From Thermoplasmata archaeon (lineage in GTDB: Archaea; Thermoplasmatota; Thermoplasmata; GCA-020350865): DNA of 64,000 nucleotides. A program made the translations under genes and the position numbers. The stretch spans positions 4,679,778-4,743,777 of the forward strand of contig CP070751.1 in NCBI GenBank assembly GCA_020348445.1, written 5' to 3'. The first letter of the stretch is position 1. Every line of letters begins with the position of its first letter. Below the pieces are notes generated by a model, which saw only the letters and a program-made list of their open reading frames with translations, had not been told where the DNA came from and made no database searches. Below are positions 18,867 through 28,026 of this stretch, one piece after another.

Positions 18867-19341
18867 TGAAATCACCAAGGGTCATACCTTTTGCTTCCTC
18901 CTTGCGCTTGGGTGGGGAAATTGCGGCAACCTTCTCCTTGAGGGATATATCAAGGGCCTTTTCCAGTTTCTTTATTAACTTTTCATCTGGAATCATATCC
19001 CCTGCTTCGAGCTTTGCCACCACAGATTTTTTCTCATTGATCTTCTTACCAAGTTCCTCCTGACTCAATCCCATAGATGTCCTGGCTAAACTAATTCTCT
19101 TTGGGTAGTCCAATGCTAATTCTTCTTGGGCCTTCTCAAAAACATCCTTGGTTGTTCGCCTTTTTTCCCTGCGCTCCAACCTCTCTGTTATTGTGGGTGT
19201 GTATGTATGCTCATCTGCCCCCTTTGTCATTGGATGATCCTGTCCAAATTTTGCACATTTTGGGCATACACTGAGATTTGAGCCTTCAATTGTGATTTCC
19301 TTTAAATTAGGAACATCCACTCCACACATCTCGCATATCAT
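18847..19341 (-). CDS. mbf1: Multiprotein bridging factor 1 (zinc ribbon + HTH)
   Basis: The 164-aa protein has the archaeal MBF1 arrangement. An N-terminal zinc ribbon (C-E-M-C near residue 3, later C-P-K-C) is followed by a basic linker. A cro/C1-type helix-turn-helix comes next (S-L-A-R-T-S-M-G-L-S-Q-E-E-L, then V-V-A-K-L-E-A-G), and the tail is basic. MBF1 bridges TBP and regulators, or acts at the ribosome, in archaea. The start at 19341 is chosen because the zinc ribbon begins there. It is divergent from the PAN gene, and A/T-rich promoter sequence fills the gap. Confidence 0.93.
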   Translation of the reverse strand: MICEMCGVDVPNLKEITIEGSNLSVCPKCAKFGQDHPMTKGADEHTYTPTITERLERREKRRTTKDVFEKAQEELALDYPKRISLARTSMGLSQEELGKKINEKKSVVAKLEAGDMIPDEKLIKKLEKALDISLKEKVAAISPPKRKEEAKGMTLGDFIKIKKG

Positions 19342-19452
19342 GTTCAATCCTCGATAAGCTGAACAAAAGATATATATCATTGGTATAATATATAACTAAC
19401 CGTACAGAATGATGATATAAAGACAGAAATAAATGACTTTGGGGTGCGCATC

Positions 19453-20661
19453 ATGGATGAGGAAGATGCCAAGAAGACCTCTGATAATCTCCCTGAAAGA
19501 GTAGCTGCTCTTGAGAGCCAAAACTCAGAGCTCATTAAGGACACTAAAAAGATCGAGAACGAAAAACGTTATTTAGAGAGTGAACTGACACATTTACAGG
19601 GTGAAGTTAAACGCCTTAAGGCTGAAATGGAGAGAATGAAGGCTCCGCCACTGATAATTGGCACCATAAGGGGTGTTTTGGAAAATGGGAAGGTTGTGGT
19701 AAAAAGCACCACTGGGCCTACTTTTATCGTAAACTGTGCCAGCCACATTCCACAGGAGACTGTTATCGTGGGCTCTCAAGTGGCATTGAACAAACAGACC
19801 CTTTCGATCATGAGCGTGTTACCTCCATCAAAGGATCCCCTCGTTATTGGCGCCGAGATTATCGAAAAACCGGAGGTTACATACGAAGAGATAGGCGGCC
19901 TAGAGGAACAGCTTCGGGAGATCAGAGAAGCTGTCGAGGAGCCCATGATAAAACCAGAGTTGTACAAGAAGGTGGGGATAGATCCACCAAAAGGAGTGTT
20001 GCTCGTGGGTCCACCCGGAGTGGGAAAAACCCTTCTGGCAAAGGGTGTGGCAAACAAAACAAACGCAACATTCATAAGGTTCGTGGGCTCAGAACTGGTT
20101 CAAAAATATATAGGTGAGGGGGCGAGGTTGGTTAGGGAATTATTTGCATTGGCTAAGGAGAAATCCCCAACAATTGTATTCATAGATGAGTTGGATGCTA
20201 TTGGGGCCAAGAGATTGGAAGTTGCCACATCCGGTGACAGAGAGGTTCAAAGAACCCTGATGCAGCTTCTGGCCGAGCTGGATGGCTTCGACCCCATTGG
20301 CGATGTGAAATTGATTGCAGCAACCAATAGACCTGACATCCTTGATGAGGCTTTACTTCGACCCGGTAGGTTCGACAGGATAATCAGGATCCCCATACCG
20401 AGTTTGGAAGCCAGGATCGAGATTTTCAAGATCCATACCAGGAAGATGAACATAGCAAAGGATGTCGAAGTCGAGGCTCTCGCAGCCAAGTGCGATGGAG
20501 CAACTGGTGCTGATATAAAATCCATGTGCACCGAAGCAGGAATGTTCGCGATAAGAGAGGGCCGAGACTCTGTTGAGATGGGAGATTTTGAGAAGGCCGT
20601 GGACAAGGTGAGGGGTGGGGAGCTGCTTAAAGCCCAGGAATCGGGAGTTATGTTCGCCTAA
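19453..20661 (+). CDS. pan: Proteasome-activating nucleotidase (PAN)
   Basis: The 402-aa AAA+ ATPase unfolds substrates and feeds them into the 20S proteasome. In order there is an N-terminal coiled coil (about 15-60), an OB domain, and the AAA module. The module has Walker A G-P-P-G-V-G-K-T, Walker B F-I-D-E-L-D, second-region-of-homology residues (A-A-T-N-R-P, R-P-G-R-F-D) and a helical lid. The C-terminus ends V-M-F-A, so the gate-opening HbYX motif has Phe in place of Tyr. The ATG at 19453 is favoured by a ggggtg site 6 nt upstream; a GTG nine bases earlier overlaps that site. Confidence 0.95.
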   Translation: MDEEDAKKTSDNLPERVAALESQNSELIKDTKKIENEKRYLESELTHLQGEVKRLKAEMERMKAPPLIIGTIRGVLENGKVVVKSTTGPTFIVNCASHIPQETVIVGSQVALNKQTLSIMSVLPPSKDPLVIGAEIIEKPEVTYEEIGGLEEQLREIREAVEEPMIKPELYKKVGIDPPKGVLLVGPPGVGKTLLAKGVANKTNATFIRFVGSELVQKYIGEGARLVRELFALAKEKSPTIVFIDELDAIGAKRLEVATSGDREVQRTLMQLLAELDGFDPIGDVKLIAATNRPDILDEALLRPGRFDRIIRIPIPSLEARIEIFKIHTRKMNIAKDVEVEALAAKCDGATGADIKSMCTEAGMFAIREGRDSVEMGDFEKAVDKVRGGELLKAQESGVMFA

Positions 20662-20741
20662 CTTTTTTCTCTATAAGGCCCGTTTGAATGCGTCATTCCA
20701 ATGGTTAATTATAAGAACATCCTCTTCATTTCCTGGTTCAG

Positions 20742-21809
20742 ATGCAACAGATTCTCGATGATATGGATGAGATAAAAAGGCTAGATACAGAGGACATGCT
20801 GGGCTTTGTTCAAAATTTTCCAAAACAGATCGAAGAAGCCAAGAGCATCTCAGAGAGAACAGATTTGGAGGTTTTTCAACCCCATCAGATATTAATCGCC
20901 GGTGTTGGAGGCAGCGCCATTGGTGGGGATATTCTCGCAAGTTGGCTATTTAAAAGAATAAATATTCCCATATTCGTGAACAGGGCATATAAGCTGCCGA
21001 CCTTTGTGGGAGAAAAAACTCTCCTTTTTACAGTGAGTTATTCAGGAAATACAGAGGAAACTCTCAGTCTCTTTGATGAGGGTATAAAAAAGAGGTGTAG
21101 GATAGTTGCAATTACCTCAGGAGGGGAGTTGACAAGGCGCTGTAAAGCAGAAAATGTGAAGTTGATCTCCATCCCATCGGGAAAACCACCTAGGGCTTCG
21201 GTTGCCTATCTTTTCATGCCCATAGTGGTGACGTTAAAGAAGTTGGGAATCTACGATTCTGATAGGGAGGTTGCAGTTGCAATAGATAACTTAAACGCCC
21301 TAAAAGGGAAATTGGTACCTGAAAATCCCACTGATAAAAATCCTGCAAAACAGATTGCGCAACAACTCCAGGGTGAAACCCCAATAATCTACGGATTGGC
21401 CATATTTAATGCCATTGCCAGGAGGTGGCAGACACAATTAAATGAAAATTCTAAGGTACTTGCATGGCACAGCACCTTTCCAGAAATGAACCATAACGAG
21501 ATCGAGGCATGGGCCCACGACGGTAACTCCAATAAGTTCACAGCTGTGCTATTGAGGGATAACTTCAAGATGGAGGGCAGACTGCAAAAGCGTGTTTCGT
21601 TAACAAAAAACACGATCTTAGAAAAACATGCAAAGAAGGTAATAGAGGTTGTAGCTGAGGGTGGAGAGGAAAAGGATTACCTTGCCAGGATGCTGTATTT
21701 GATGTATCTTGGTGACTTCGTGAGCATATACCTTGCGATCCTGCGTGGTGAGAACCCCACTCCCGTTTCTGCAATTGAAGGATTTAAGAGGGATTTAGCG
21801 GGTTTCTAA
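20742..21809 (+). CDS. Bifunctional phosphoglucose/phosphomannose isomerase
   Basis: The 355-aa SIS-domain enzyme interconverts glucose-6-phosphate, mannose-6-phosphate and fructose-6-phosphate. Visible signatures are G-V-G-G-S-A-I-G-G-D in the first SIS domain, S-Y-S-G-N-T-E-E-T for phosphate binding, and F-P-E-M-N-H-N-E-I with the catalytic Glu and His region. It acts next to the FBP aldolase/phosphatase in sugar phosphate metabolism and supplies mannose precursors for glycosylation. A TATA-like element near 20710 and the lack of a ribosome binding site suggest a leaderless transcript starting at 20742. Confidence 0.95.
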   Translation: MQQILDDMDEIKRLDTEDMLGFVQNFPKQIEEAKSISERTDLEVFQPHQILIAGVGGSAIGGDILASWLFKRINIPIFVNRAYKLPTFVGEKTLLFTVSYSGNTEETLSLFDEGIKKRCRIVAITSGGELTRRCKAENVKLISIPSGKPPRASVAYLFMPIVVTLKKLGIYDSDREVAVAIDNLNALKGKLVPENPTDKNPAKQIAQQLQGETPIIYGLAIFNAIARRWQTQLNENSKVLAWHSTFPEMNHNEIEAWAHDGNSNKFTAVLLRDNFKMEGRLQKRVSLTKNTILEKHAKKVIEVVAEGGEEKDYLARMLYLMYLGDFVSIYLAILRGENPTPVSAIEGFKRDLAGF

Positions 21810-21909
21810 ACGCTTTTGGGATTATAGAAAAATTTAATTCCCTGTAGTTGTTTAATAAATTTGAAAAAGACGGACCTGGCTTTAAAGAAATGGTATGTAG
21901 AGGGAAACC

Positions 21910-23193
21910 ATGGATAAAGAAACCAGAGAGCTTTTGGCTAAATTGTTCACTTCCCAATTAGAGCAGCTTGCAAAGGAGAAGGACATTGATTGTGGCTTGG
22001 AGCCTGATAGGATCGACTACCTCTCGATTCTCGGTGGTAGCGACCAAATCACAAGAGAAGATGTGGAACGTTACATCGGCGAAACCGAGACAGATTCTAA
22101 AAAAGTGGAGGAAGGCGAAGAATATTTTGGGGAAATAGAAAAAATATTAAAAGATTTTAAAAGCCAAGGCTCCATTTTCGAAAGGGCAGATGGATTGTTG
22201 CAGGGTATACAGCGCAACTTTGAAGATGGTAACCTACAAGGTACAATTTCCCAGGGTGTTGAGGGTTCTGGTCTAATAGAGGAAACTGCAGAATTGTATG
22301 ATAAAGTGAGAAAGGCCTATATCATATATGCATTCAGACAATTGATAGGTGATGTCAGGGATTGCGGCATTGAGATCGGAGAGGACGAGCAACTGGCCTT
22401 GACAGCTGCAGAGCATCTCCATAAAGGTGAGAAAGAGGAATTGGATGAAATTCTCAAGCAAATAGTGGGTAAAGCTGAATATCTAACGAGTGAGCAGGCG
22501 AAAAAGATGAAGGAATTGATATCATCTGTTGAGGAATTCATAAATCAAACGAGGGATTTGGGAGCCAATATCAAAGAGGCAAGGGAACATTATGAAAAGG
22601 CAGAGGAGGCTTTCAATACAAAGGCCTTCAAGAAGATGAACTACTTCGCAACCAAGGCAAGAAAGGCCGCAGAAGACGCAAGATCTGATCGAATCAAGGG
22701 AATATCAGATTCATTGATCTTTGTAAGATCTATTTTGGATGATGCAAGGGAGATCGGCGCCGATGTAACAGATGCCGAGAATATCTATTCCAAAGCTCAC
22801 ACCGCTTTTAAAGAGGAGGATTATGTTCAATCCAAGGCCTTGATTAAGGAGGCCGAGCAATTGGCCCTGCAACTCCAGGACGCTCAGATTCAAAAGGCCC
22901 TGAGCCTGAGAAAGCGTCGAGTTAGTGATGAAGCTTCAACGGGCAAAGTTGTCGAGGTGGAGCCTGAGACACCCCCTGCGCAACAAAGAAGATTTATGCG
23001 GGCTTATCCTCCGCCACCGCCATATTCACAGCCGTACCAAAGACCTGCTATGCGACCATCCACAAGACCACCTGCGCAGGGTATGCGCAAAACCAGGTGC
23101 CCAAACTGCGGGCAGAGCTTCCCTACGAGAGCGGGAGACGGACCAAAAAAGGTTGAGTGCCCGTTTTGTGGAATGAGAGGCCTGATGCCTTAG
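21910..23193 (+). CDS. Alpha-helical repeat protein with C-terminal zinc ribbon
   Basis: This 427-aa protein has no named family that I recognise. Residues 1-340 are charged helices, with heptad-like stretches and TPR-like helix pairs (A-R-E-H-Y-E-K-A-E-E-A-F followed by a similar Y-S-K-A-H-T-A-F). A Pro/Tyr/Gln-rich linker follows (about 350-395). The C-terminal zinc ribbon shows C-P-N-C-G and C-P-F-C-G. Such scaffold-plus-ribbon proteins are common in Thermoplasmatota-like genomes. A role as a protein- or nucleic-acid-binding scaffold is inferred. It converges with the carboxypeptidase gene, 6 bp apart. Confidence 0.75.
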   Translation: MDKETRELLAKLFTSQLEQLAKEKDIDCGLEPDRIDYLSILGGSDQITREDVERYIGETETDSKKVEEGEEYFGEIEKILKDFKSQGSIFERADGLLQGIQRNFEDGNLQGTISQGVEGSGLIEETAELYDKVRKAYIIYAFRQLIGDVRDCGIEIGEDEQLALTAAEHLHKGEKEELDEILKQIVGKAEYLTSEQAKKMKELISSVEEFINQTRDLGANIKEAREHYEKAEEAFNTKAFKKMNYFATKARKAAEDARSDRIKGISDSLIFVRSILDDAREIGADVTDAENIYSKAHTAFKEEDYVQSKALIKEAEQLALQLQDAQIQKALSLRKRRVSDEASTGKVVEVEPETPPAQQRRFMRAYPPPPPYSQPYQRPAMRPSTRPPAQGMRKTRCPNCGQSFPTRAGDGPKKVECPFCGMRGLMP

Positions 23194-23199
23194 TTACTT

Positions 23200-25995
23200 T
23201 TATAGCGGCACTTCCCATGTTTTTTCGAATTTCGAGTGAACATAATAGCCAGATCCAGTCTTAAAATAATCCTCTTCGTTCATCTTCTCCCACTTTTGTG
23301 AAGAGGCGTTGAAGGTCCAAATGGCATTTACATCATCTGTGAAATTGAGATTGTTCAGGCCATCTGTCCTGTTACGGTTTAAAATTGTGGGGTAGCCCAC
23401 AAGGTTCCATCCTGGATAGAGTGTTATGGATTGTTGTGATGATATTTCTTCCCCGGTGATTATCAATGTGGTTCCACCGGGCTCTGTGATATGAATCCAT
23501 AAACCCATTTTATGATCTATATCTTTTAAATCGTTTAGATGATCTGGCTTTTGTGTATGGTGATGTTTCCAGGGATCTTCAGTTTCAGAAGAATCGTACC
23601 ACGAAACTGCATCGTACTTGCCAGAAATAGATGTTAAGACTGTATCCAATGAAGTATCGCTCTGAATCAGTGGAAGGGATATAAGGTTCCAACCGAACTG
23701 CAAGGGGATTTCAAATGATGGGGGCAGGGGCTCGATTGTGATTTTAACAACAGATAGGTTGTTGCTATTTTGCTCATCTGTGTCCAATAATGTTGTGGAA
23801 TATATCTTGTAGTCCCCGATCTCAGTGAAGGTGTAATCCCAGCTTAACTGTTGGGTTTGATCCTGACCCATAATGCCGGCGGTCTGTTTAATCACAGGTC
23901 CATACACTGTAGTTTCTTCCGGGAAATCGGCCGATATTAAAACATCATCTATAAACCAACCGTCATCAATAACTCCCTCATCTGATGTGAACCTGAACCT
24001 TACCCTAACATCATCGCGACCTATGAAATCTCCTAGTGGAATTACTGCCTTTTCAAAACTGGTGGGTCCATCTCCGTCGAAACAGGCCATGTTTATCCAT
24101 TTGACTCCATTGTATACATCGACACTGCCGTAATCATAAGATTCTTCGATTTTGTATTTGTGATAGAAGCTAAGGTTGGCATCAGTGGCCCATTTAAGAC
24201 TAAAAGATGGCGGGTGCAACAACTGTGCAGTTATATTGGAATACATGGAGCTAGAGCCGCACCACCAACTTCTTGTTGGGCTATGTGAACTTGTTGTTAC
24301 TATTTTCCAACTATCTGGCGATGATGAACCGTCCAGATCCACAACATCCCAGTTGGAAGCGCCGCCTTCCATATTATCCGAAAATATGGTCTGCCTTACA
24401 GGAGGGCCCAACTTTCTTATCTCCAGGGAGGTGTCGAACCCGAACAGGCCGTTGCGTCCGAAATTCTTTGCAGTGGATTTTATCAAATAATTACCAAGGG
24501 GGTATTTTCCCCCATCCAAGAATGTGTCAATTGAGACCATCCCCACATCATTGAAATATGGTACATTAACAGTGAATATTAACGAGGCTGTGACCGAGTT
24601 GTTGCCTTGGGAGGTGACGTTTGCCTTTATTATGTATTCACCACCGCTTTCTCCGCCTGGAACCGTTACACTGAGAGTCACTGAGTCAGAGGCTCCGCTG
24701 GAAAGGAACATTGTCTCAGAACTAAGGTCAATTGTCCAACCAGGAATCGCGGACGCTGATATATTATAAGTATCATCTAAAGCTCCATCATTTGTAATTG
24801 AAATCGTAAATTGCTTGGTCTCTGACTGATTGATCACCTGTGAGGCATACGGTGTGGATAAGGAGAAATGATAATCCATTGCCTGAAATGGATTGTCCGC
24901 GATTTTGCATAGATACAATGCGGCCTCGATATTATCCTCGCATACTGGGAGAACCTTGTCCTGCCGCGGATGAAAGAGATCGTATGGGATAGTTACAGCT
25001 GGATCACCCAATATAGCATCATTTATTACAGGATACAGCTCGAAGCAAAATGCATAGATGCCCATTTCTCCGTACAGCCAATCATCGTCTGATCCGCTCG
25101 TCATGTATAAATCGCTACCTTCAATTGGTATATAACGGGATTGAGATGAGTTGGCCTTGTTGGTTATTAAATCCGACATTTTATTTGCCACAGCCCAAAA
25201 CAGGTCGTTATCTTTTGATTCATTGTATGTATATCCCCATGGATAAAGAATCAACTGGCCGTAGCTGTGATATGATATGGAAAAAACGAAGTTGTGCTGT
25301 TTTACAAAATCCCGGATTGCACGGGTCTCGTTCTCTGAGAAAGGTTCAGTGCCCCTGTAAACTTCTGATGATGTATCATCGCTTGCTCCTGCACCACCCC
25401 ACATGTAATCGTAGTTCCTGTTCAGATCGACTCCATAATTGCCATCGCCGTTGTCCCTCCTGTTTTTCCGCCACCCGGCTTGTTGATGTTTATGATTAGA
25501 GGGATCGTCTTCGGGACTGTCGTATTGGCGGCCATCAGGATTCACACAGGGAACAACCCAGATTTGTCTGTTGTCCACTATGTTCGTGATGGTGGTGTTA
25601 GTTGCATAATTGTCTGTAAGATAGTTTAAGATGTACAAGCAGACCTCTATTGTCAGCCATTCCCTAGCATGGTGATTGCCATTAAAGTAAATCTCAGGCT
25701 CGTCTTCTTCTGTGTCTGGATTGTCGGAGACCTTCATTGCCCAGATATCTCTTCCCTCGTAACTCTTTCCGATGCTCACCAATTTCGTGATGCCTGGATG
25801 TTCGATTGAGATTTGAACAAGTTCTGCCACTGTTTCATTGAGGCTGTGATAAGAGGTCGTGCCCAGGGGTTGGGGGTCGTCTGCGGCTGCGATCTCCACA
25901 AAATCGATTCCAAGAATAGAGCTTCCCGGCATTACAAGAACGAAAATTGAGATTGTTAATGTCAGTACTCTCTGTAATTTAGTTACTGGTGCCAA
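23200..25995 (-). CDS. Secreted M14 zinc carboxypeptidase with C-terminal W-N-L-I-S-L-P module
   Basis: The 931-aa exoprotein has a signal peptide (about 1-37) and an M14 catalytic domain (about 50-365). Zinc ligands and catalytic residues are visible: H-H-A-R-E-W, N-P-D-G-R, D-L-N-R-N-Y, S-Y-H-S-Y-G and C-F-E-L-Y-P. An NPCBM/CARDB-like beta-sandwich follows. A MAM/immune-inhibitor-A-like domain comes next (D-N-M-E-G-G ... D-D-G-W-F-I-D-D-V), and a C-terminal pair of G-W-N-L motifs with D-P-W-K-H-H-H closes the protein. It should remove C-terminal residues from external peptides. The start is TTG at 25995, fixed by a ggggg site 7 nt upstream. TATA-like elements lie near 26020-26040. Confidence 0.93.
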   Translation of the reverse strand: MAPVTKLQRVLTLTISIFVLVMPGSSILGIDFVEIAAADDPQPLGTTSYHSLNETVAELVQISIEHPGITKLVSIGKSYEGRDIWAMKVSDNPDTEEDEPEIYFNGNHHAREWLTIEVCLYILNYLTDNYATNTTITNIVDNRQIWVVPCVNPDGRQYDSPEDDPSNHKHQQAGWRKNRRDNGDGNYGVDLNRNYDYMWGGAGASDDTSSEVYRGTEPFSENETRAIRDFVKQHNFVFSISYHSYGQLILYPWGYTYNESKDNDLFWAVANKMSDLITNKANSSQSRYIPIEGSDLYMTSGSDDDWLYGEMGIYAFCFELYPVINDAILGDPAVTIPYDLFHPRQDKVLPVCEDNIEAALYLCKIADNPFQAMDYHFSLSTPYASQVINQSETKQFTISITNDGALDDTYNISASAIPGWTIDLSSETMFLSSGASDSVTLSVTVPGGESGGEYIIKANVTSQGNNSVTASLIFTVNVPYFNDVGMVSIDTFLDGGKYPLGNYLIKSTAKNFGRNGLFGFDTSLEIRKLGPPVRQTIFSDNMEGGASNWDVVDLDGSSSPDSWKIVTTSSHSPTRSWWCGSSSMYSNITAQLLHPPSFSLKWATDANLSFYHKYKIEESYDYGSVDVYNGVKWINMACFDGDGPTSFEKAVIPLGDFIGRDDVRVRFRFTSDEGVIDDGWFIDDVLISADFPEETTVYGPVIKQTAGIMGQDQTQQLSWDYTFTEIGDYKIYSTTLLDTDEQNSNNLSVVKITIEPLPPSFEIPLQFGWNLISLPLIQSDTSLDTVLTSISGKYDAVSWYDSSETEDPWKHHHTQKPDHLNDLKDIDHKMGLWIHITEPGGTTLIITGEEISSQQSITLYPGWNLVGYPTILNRNRTDGLNNLNFTDDVNAIWTFNASSQKWEKMNEEDYFKTGSGYYVHSKFEKTWEVPL

Positions 25996-26193
25996 AATTA
26001 GCCCCCTTTTTAAAGAACAATATATAGGCCAGGGTATTTATAATTTAAGACATGCAGCCCAACTCAGATTATTTCATTAATTTTTCATTTATTGATAAGA
26101 ATTTCTTTTTAAGCTCTATCTAGTTAGAAAAACGAAAAGAAAAGGCAATAAGTATTTAATTCTGCAGATGAATATGGTAATTAAGGTGAATCG

Positions 26194-26424
26194 ATGCCAA
26201 AAAATCCCACCATTCCAAAGCGATTCTGGGAGGATGCACAATGGGTCAGGAATAACTATTCAGAGCTGTTAAGAAAATACCCTGATAGATGGATTGCCGT
26301 AGTGGGTAAAAAGGTTATATGTTCAGGGAAAAATCTAAGCAGAGTAAGAAGTATAGCAAAAAGGAAGACATCCCGATCGTTGATCTACTCGACTTACATC
26401 GGATGCGGGCATCATGTCTACTAG
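26194..26424 (+). CDS. DUF5678-like small protein
   Basis: The 76-aa protein has the pattern of the DUF5678 family. An aromatic N-terminal helix (W-V-R-N-N-Y) is followed by a Y-P-D-R-W-I-A-V-V-G-K-K-V strand pair and a later helix. Its function is not established. A good ribosome binding site (aaggtga) precedes the ATG. It overlaps the following aspartic-protease-like ORF by 11 bp, so the two are translationally coupled. Confidence 0.7.
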   Translation: MPKNPTIPKRFWEDAQWVRNNYSELLRKYPDRWIAVVGKKVICSGKNLSRVRSIAKRKTSRSLIYSTYIGCGHHVY

Positions 26425-26868
26425 AATAAAATTGCATTTTGTTGAGGCTGTTTTACAGGAACTCTCTAAGGAAGAGGAATATGAACTAACCAGATTAATG
26501 GGTTGGGTAGTATTTAGGACTACAAACCATTGGTCTGAACCCATGGATGCAATTATCGATACTGGGGCTCATACATCAATTTTACCAAAAACAATCTGGA
26601 AAGGATTACAACAGAAATACAAGATTCATATGATATTCAAGGTATCTCTACTAGACCAGAATGTAAAATACCCTGCAAGGTTGGAACCGTAACCGCGAGG
26701 TTTATCGACGAAACAAATAATACTTCAGATGAAATAAAAATGCGAGCATTTTTAGCATTAACTGATGAAGTACCGTTAATAATAGGATTCAAGGATGTTC
26801 TATCCAGATTTAAGGTTTGTTTTGATCATAAAAGAAATAATGCTTATCTTGAAGAGTTAAAGATTTGA
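26414..26868 (+). pseudogene. Retropepsin-like aspartic protease, frameshifted
   Basis: The first frame (26414-26692) carries the clan AA active-site motif D-A-I-I-D-T-G-A-H-T-S-I-L-P and stops early. From about 26620 the +2 frame continues the family sequence: Y-D-I-Q-G-I-S-T-R-P-E-C, V-G-T-V-T-A, then P-L-I-I-G-F-K-D-V-L, ending at 26868. Joined, the two parts give a full retropepsin-fold domain of about 150 aa. The shift lies between K-G-L-Q-Q-K-Y and the Y-D-I-Q-G-I segment. It may be a disabling mutation, an assembly error or, less likely, programmed frameshifting. It follows the DUF5678-like gene with an overlap. Confidence 0.7.
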
Positions 26869-26876
26869 AAAAACAT

Positions 26877-26916
26877 TGTACTCAACCGTATAAAGATATT
26901 ACTCAATCTTATAGTG
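26877..26916. repeat. Left flanking direct repeat of the HEPN-MNT cassette
   Basis: Forty bases (tgtactcaaccgtataaa onward) match 27986-28026 with about six differences and one gap. The copy includes ttgagta half-sites on the minus strand. It continues into a decayed copy of the 3' end of a beta-helix-type gene (26909-26950). Confidence 0.7.
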
Positions 26917-26950
26917 TGACATTTAACTCCTGTGTAATTTTATCACGTAT
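26909..26950 (-). pseudogene. Decayed 3'-end copy of the NosD-like gene
   Basis: On the minus strand this reads I-R-D-K-I-T-Q-E-L-N-V-T-L-stop. It aligns without gaps to the I-H-S-R-V-T-K-V-W-N-I-P-L-stop end of the gene at 28019-29902. It marks a duplicated 3' end on the far side of the HEPN-MNT cassette. Confidence 0.5.
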
Positions 26951-26978
26951 TTATTAATCCTGATCTACCTGCAATTTA

Positions 26979-27425
26979 TCATATGAGTTTCCTTTTCTTG
27001 AGTTCATTTTCAATTAAATTGAAGAATTTCTCGGCGCTTGTTACTGCCTTTTTTGCCTCAAGCTGCGATATCAAACCCGAGGTATCATAAACCACCCTGT
27101 GTCGTTTTCTTCGCATTCTGTCCAAAATCACGATAATTTCCTTGGCTTTGCCACTTAAAACTGCCTCTGCGAACCTCACTGCTGAGATATGCTGAGCTTT
27201 TCCAAATGGACGATATCCCATTGAGAACATCAAAGCACGAGCACTCTGTAACATGGAATTATAGGCAATAGAGAAGGCCCAGTCAGGATTATCTTTGGAT
27301 AATGATTTTGAAGTTCTTAAATCTCTTTTTGCTAAAGCCATACACTCTTTGACTCTTTTTTTATCGATGGGGATTTTTCCGATCAATCCCTCTTTCTCCA
27401 GATCAGCAAGTTTCACTTCCTTCAC
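26979..27425 (-). CDS. HEPN-domain toxin of a HEPN-MNT pair
   Basis: This 148-aa all-helical HEPN protein carries the basic R-x4-6-H active-site segment as R-M-R-R-K-R-H-R-V-V-Y. In characterised HEPN-MNT systems this motif is the RNase site and the nearby Tyr is AMPylated by the MNT partner; that mechanism is inferred here. The S-A-R-A-L-M-F-S-M-G-Y-R segment is the usual HEPN helix. Its GTG start lies inside the 3' end of the MNT gene (23-bp overlap), so translation is coupled. A second GTG three codons later is an alternative start. It is the distal gene of the pair. Confidence 0.85.
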   Translation of the reverse strand: MKEVKLADLEKEGLIGKIPIDKKRVKECMALAKRDLRTSKSLSKDNPDWAFSIAYNSMLQSARALMFSMGYRPFGKAQHISAVRFAEAVLSGKAKEIIVILDRMRRKRHRVVYDTSGLISQLEAKKAVTSAEKFFNLIENELKKRKLI

Positions 27426-27975
27426 CTACTAGGAATATCCTTGGGCTTTCAAAGACATTTTTAATGAAAGGATCTTTTCTTTTAAGTCTTCTTTTAACTT
27501 CATCTTCACTGAATATTACATAGTTGATCTCTCTGGAAAGCTTTTTTTCTAGGGTATTTAGACCTTCTATAATTCCATTCTCATCAACTTTTCCCACAAT
27601 AAACAGATCGATATCGGAAAGTAATCTTTCTTTCCCTTCAGCCCATGAACCGTATATGAAAGCCAGTTCGATGTTCTTATCTTTTTCAAGTATCTGTTTC
27701 AGTTCGTTTGCGATTCCATCTGTCTTGATGAATATCATCTTCAATTCCTCATAGATTGGGAGTTTATTGTTAATTTGGAAATATCTTTGATTTCCCTTTC
27801 TCCGTGACAGCAGGATCCCAAGCTTTTTCAATTTATTCAGTTCTCTTCGGACAGAGTTAAAGTTCTCCTCAATCCTCCTCGCAATTTCTCGGACGTAGAA
27901 CTCCTCGTCTGGATGCGAGAAAAATAAACTAAGGATTTTACTCCTAGTTCTGGAGCCCATAAGTTCCTCAAGCAT
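27403..27975 (-). CDS. HTH-MNT nucleotidyltransferase antitoxin
   Basis: The 190-aa protein joins an ArsR-like winged helix (about 1-75, with Y-V-R-E-I-A-R-R-I and S-V-R-R-E-L-N-K-L) to a minimal nucleotidyltransferase domain. The MNT signature is G-S-W-A-E-G-K-E-R followed by L-S-D-I-D-L-F-I-V. Members AMPylate the HEPN toxin to neutralise it. The fused HTH suggests autoregulation. Minus-strand ttgagta repeats around a TATA-like atatttatac lie 15-45 bp upstream of the start. Confidence 0.88.
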   Translation of the reverse strand: MLEELMGSRTRSKILSLFFSHPDEEFYVREIARRIEENFNSVRRELNKLKKLGILLSRRKGNQRYFQINNKLPIYEELKMIFIKTDGIANELKQILEKDKNIELAFIYGSWAEGKERLLSDIDLFIVGKVDENGIIEGLNTLEKKLSREINYVIFSEDEVKRRLKRKDPFIKNVFESPRIFLVGEGSETC

Positions 27976-27985
27976 GAGTAAATAA

Positions 27986-28026
27986 TGTACTCAATCGTAT
28001 AAATATTTTACTCAACTTTTATAGTG
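27986..28026. repeat. Right flanking repeat: promoter/operator of the HEPN-MNT cassette
   Basis: This is the second copy of the flanking repeat seen at 26877-26916. It also holds the promoter of the MNT gene: a TATA-like box (atatttatac on the minus strand) between two ttgagta half-sites. It overlaps the stop codon of the neighbouring beta-helix gene. Confidence 0.65.

Noticed and set aside
23873..25499. Several plus-strand ORFs within the carboxypeptidase gene
   Set aside because: They are shadows of the well-supported minus-strand M14 gene.
26877..28026. Insertion sequence carrying the HEPN-MNT pair
   Set aside because: No transposase and no terminal inverted repeats are visible; the flanks are direct copies of gene-end plus promoter sequence.
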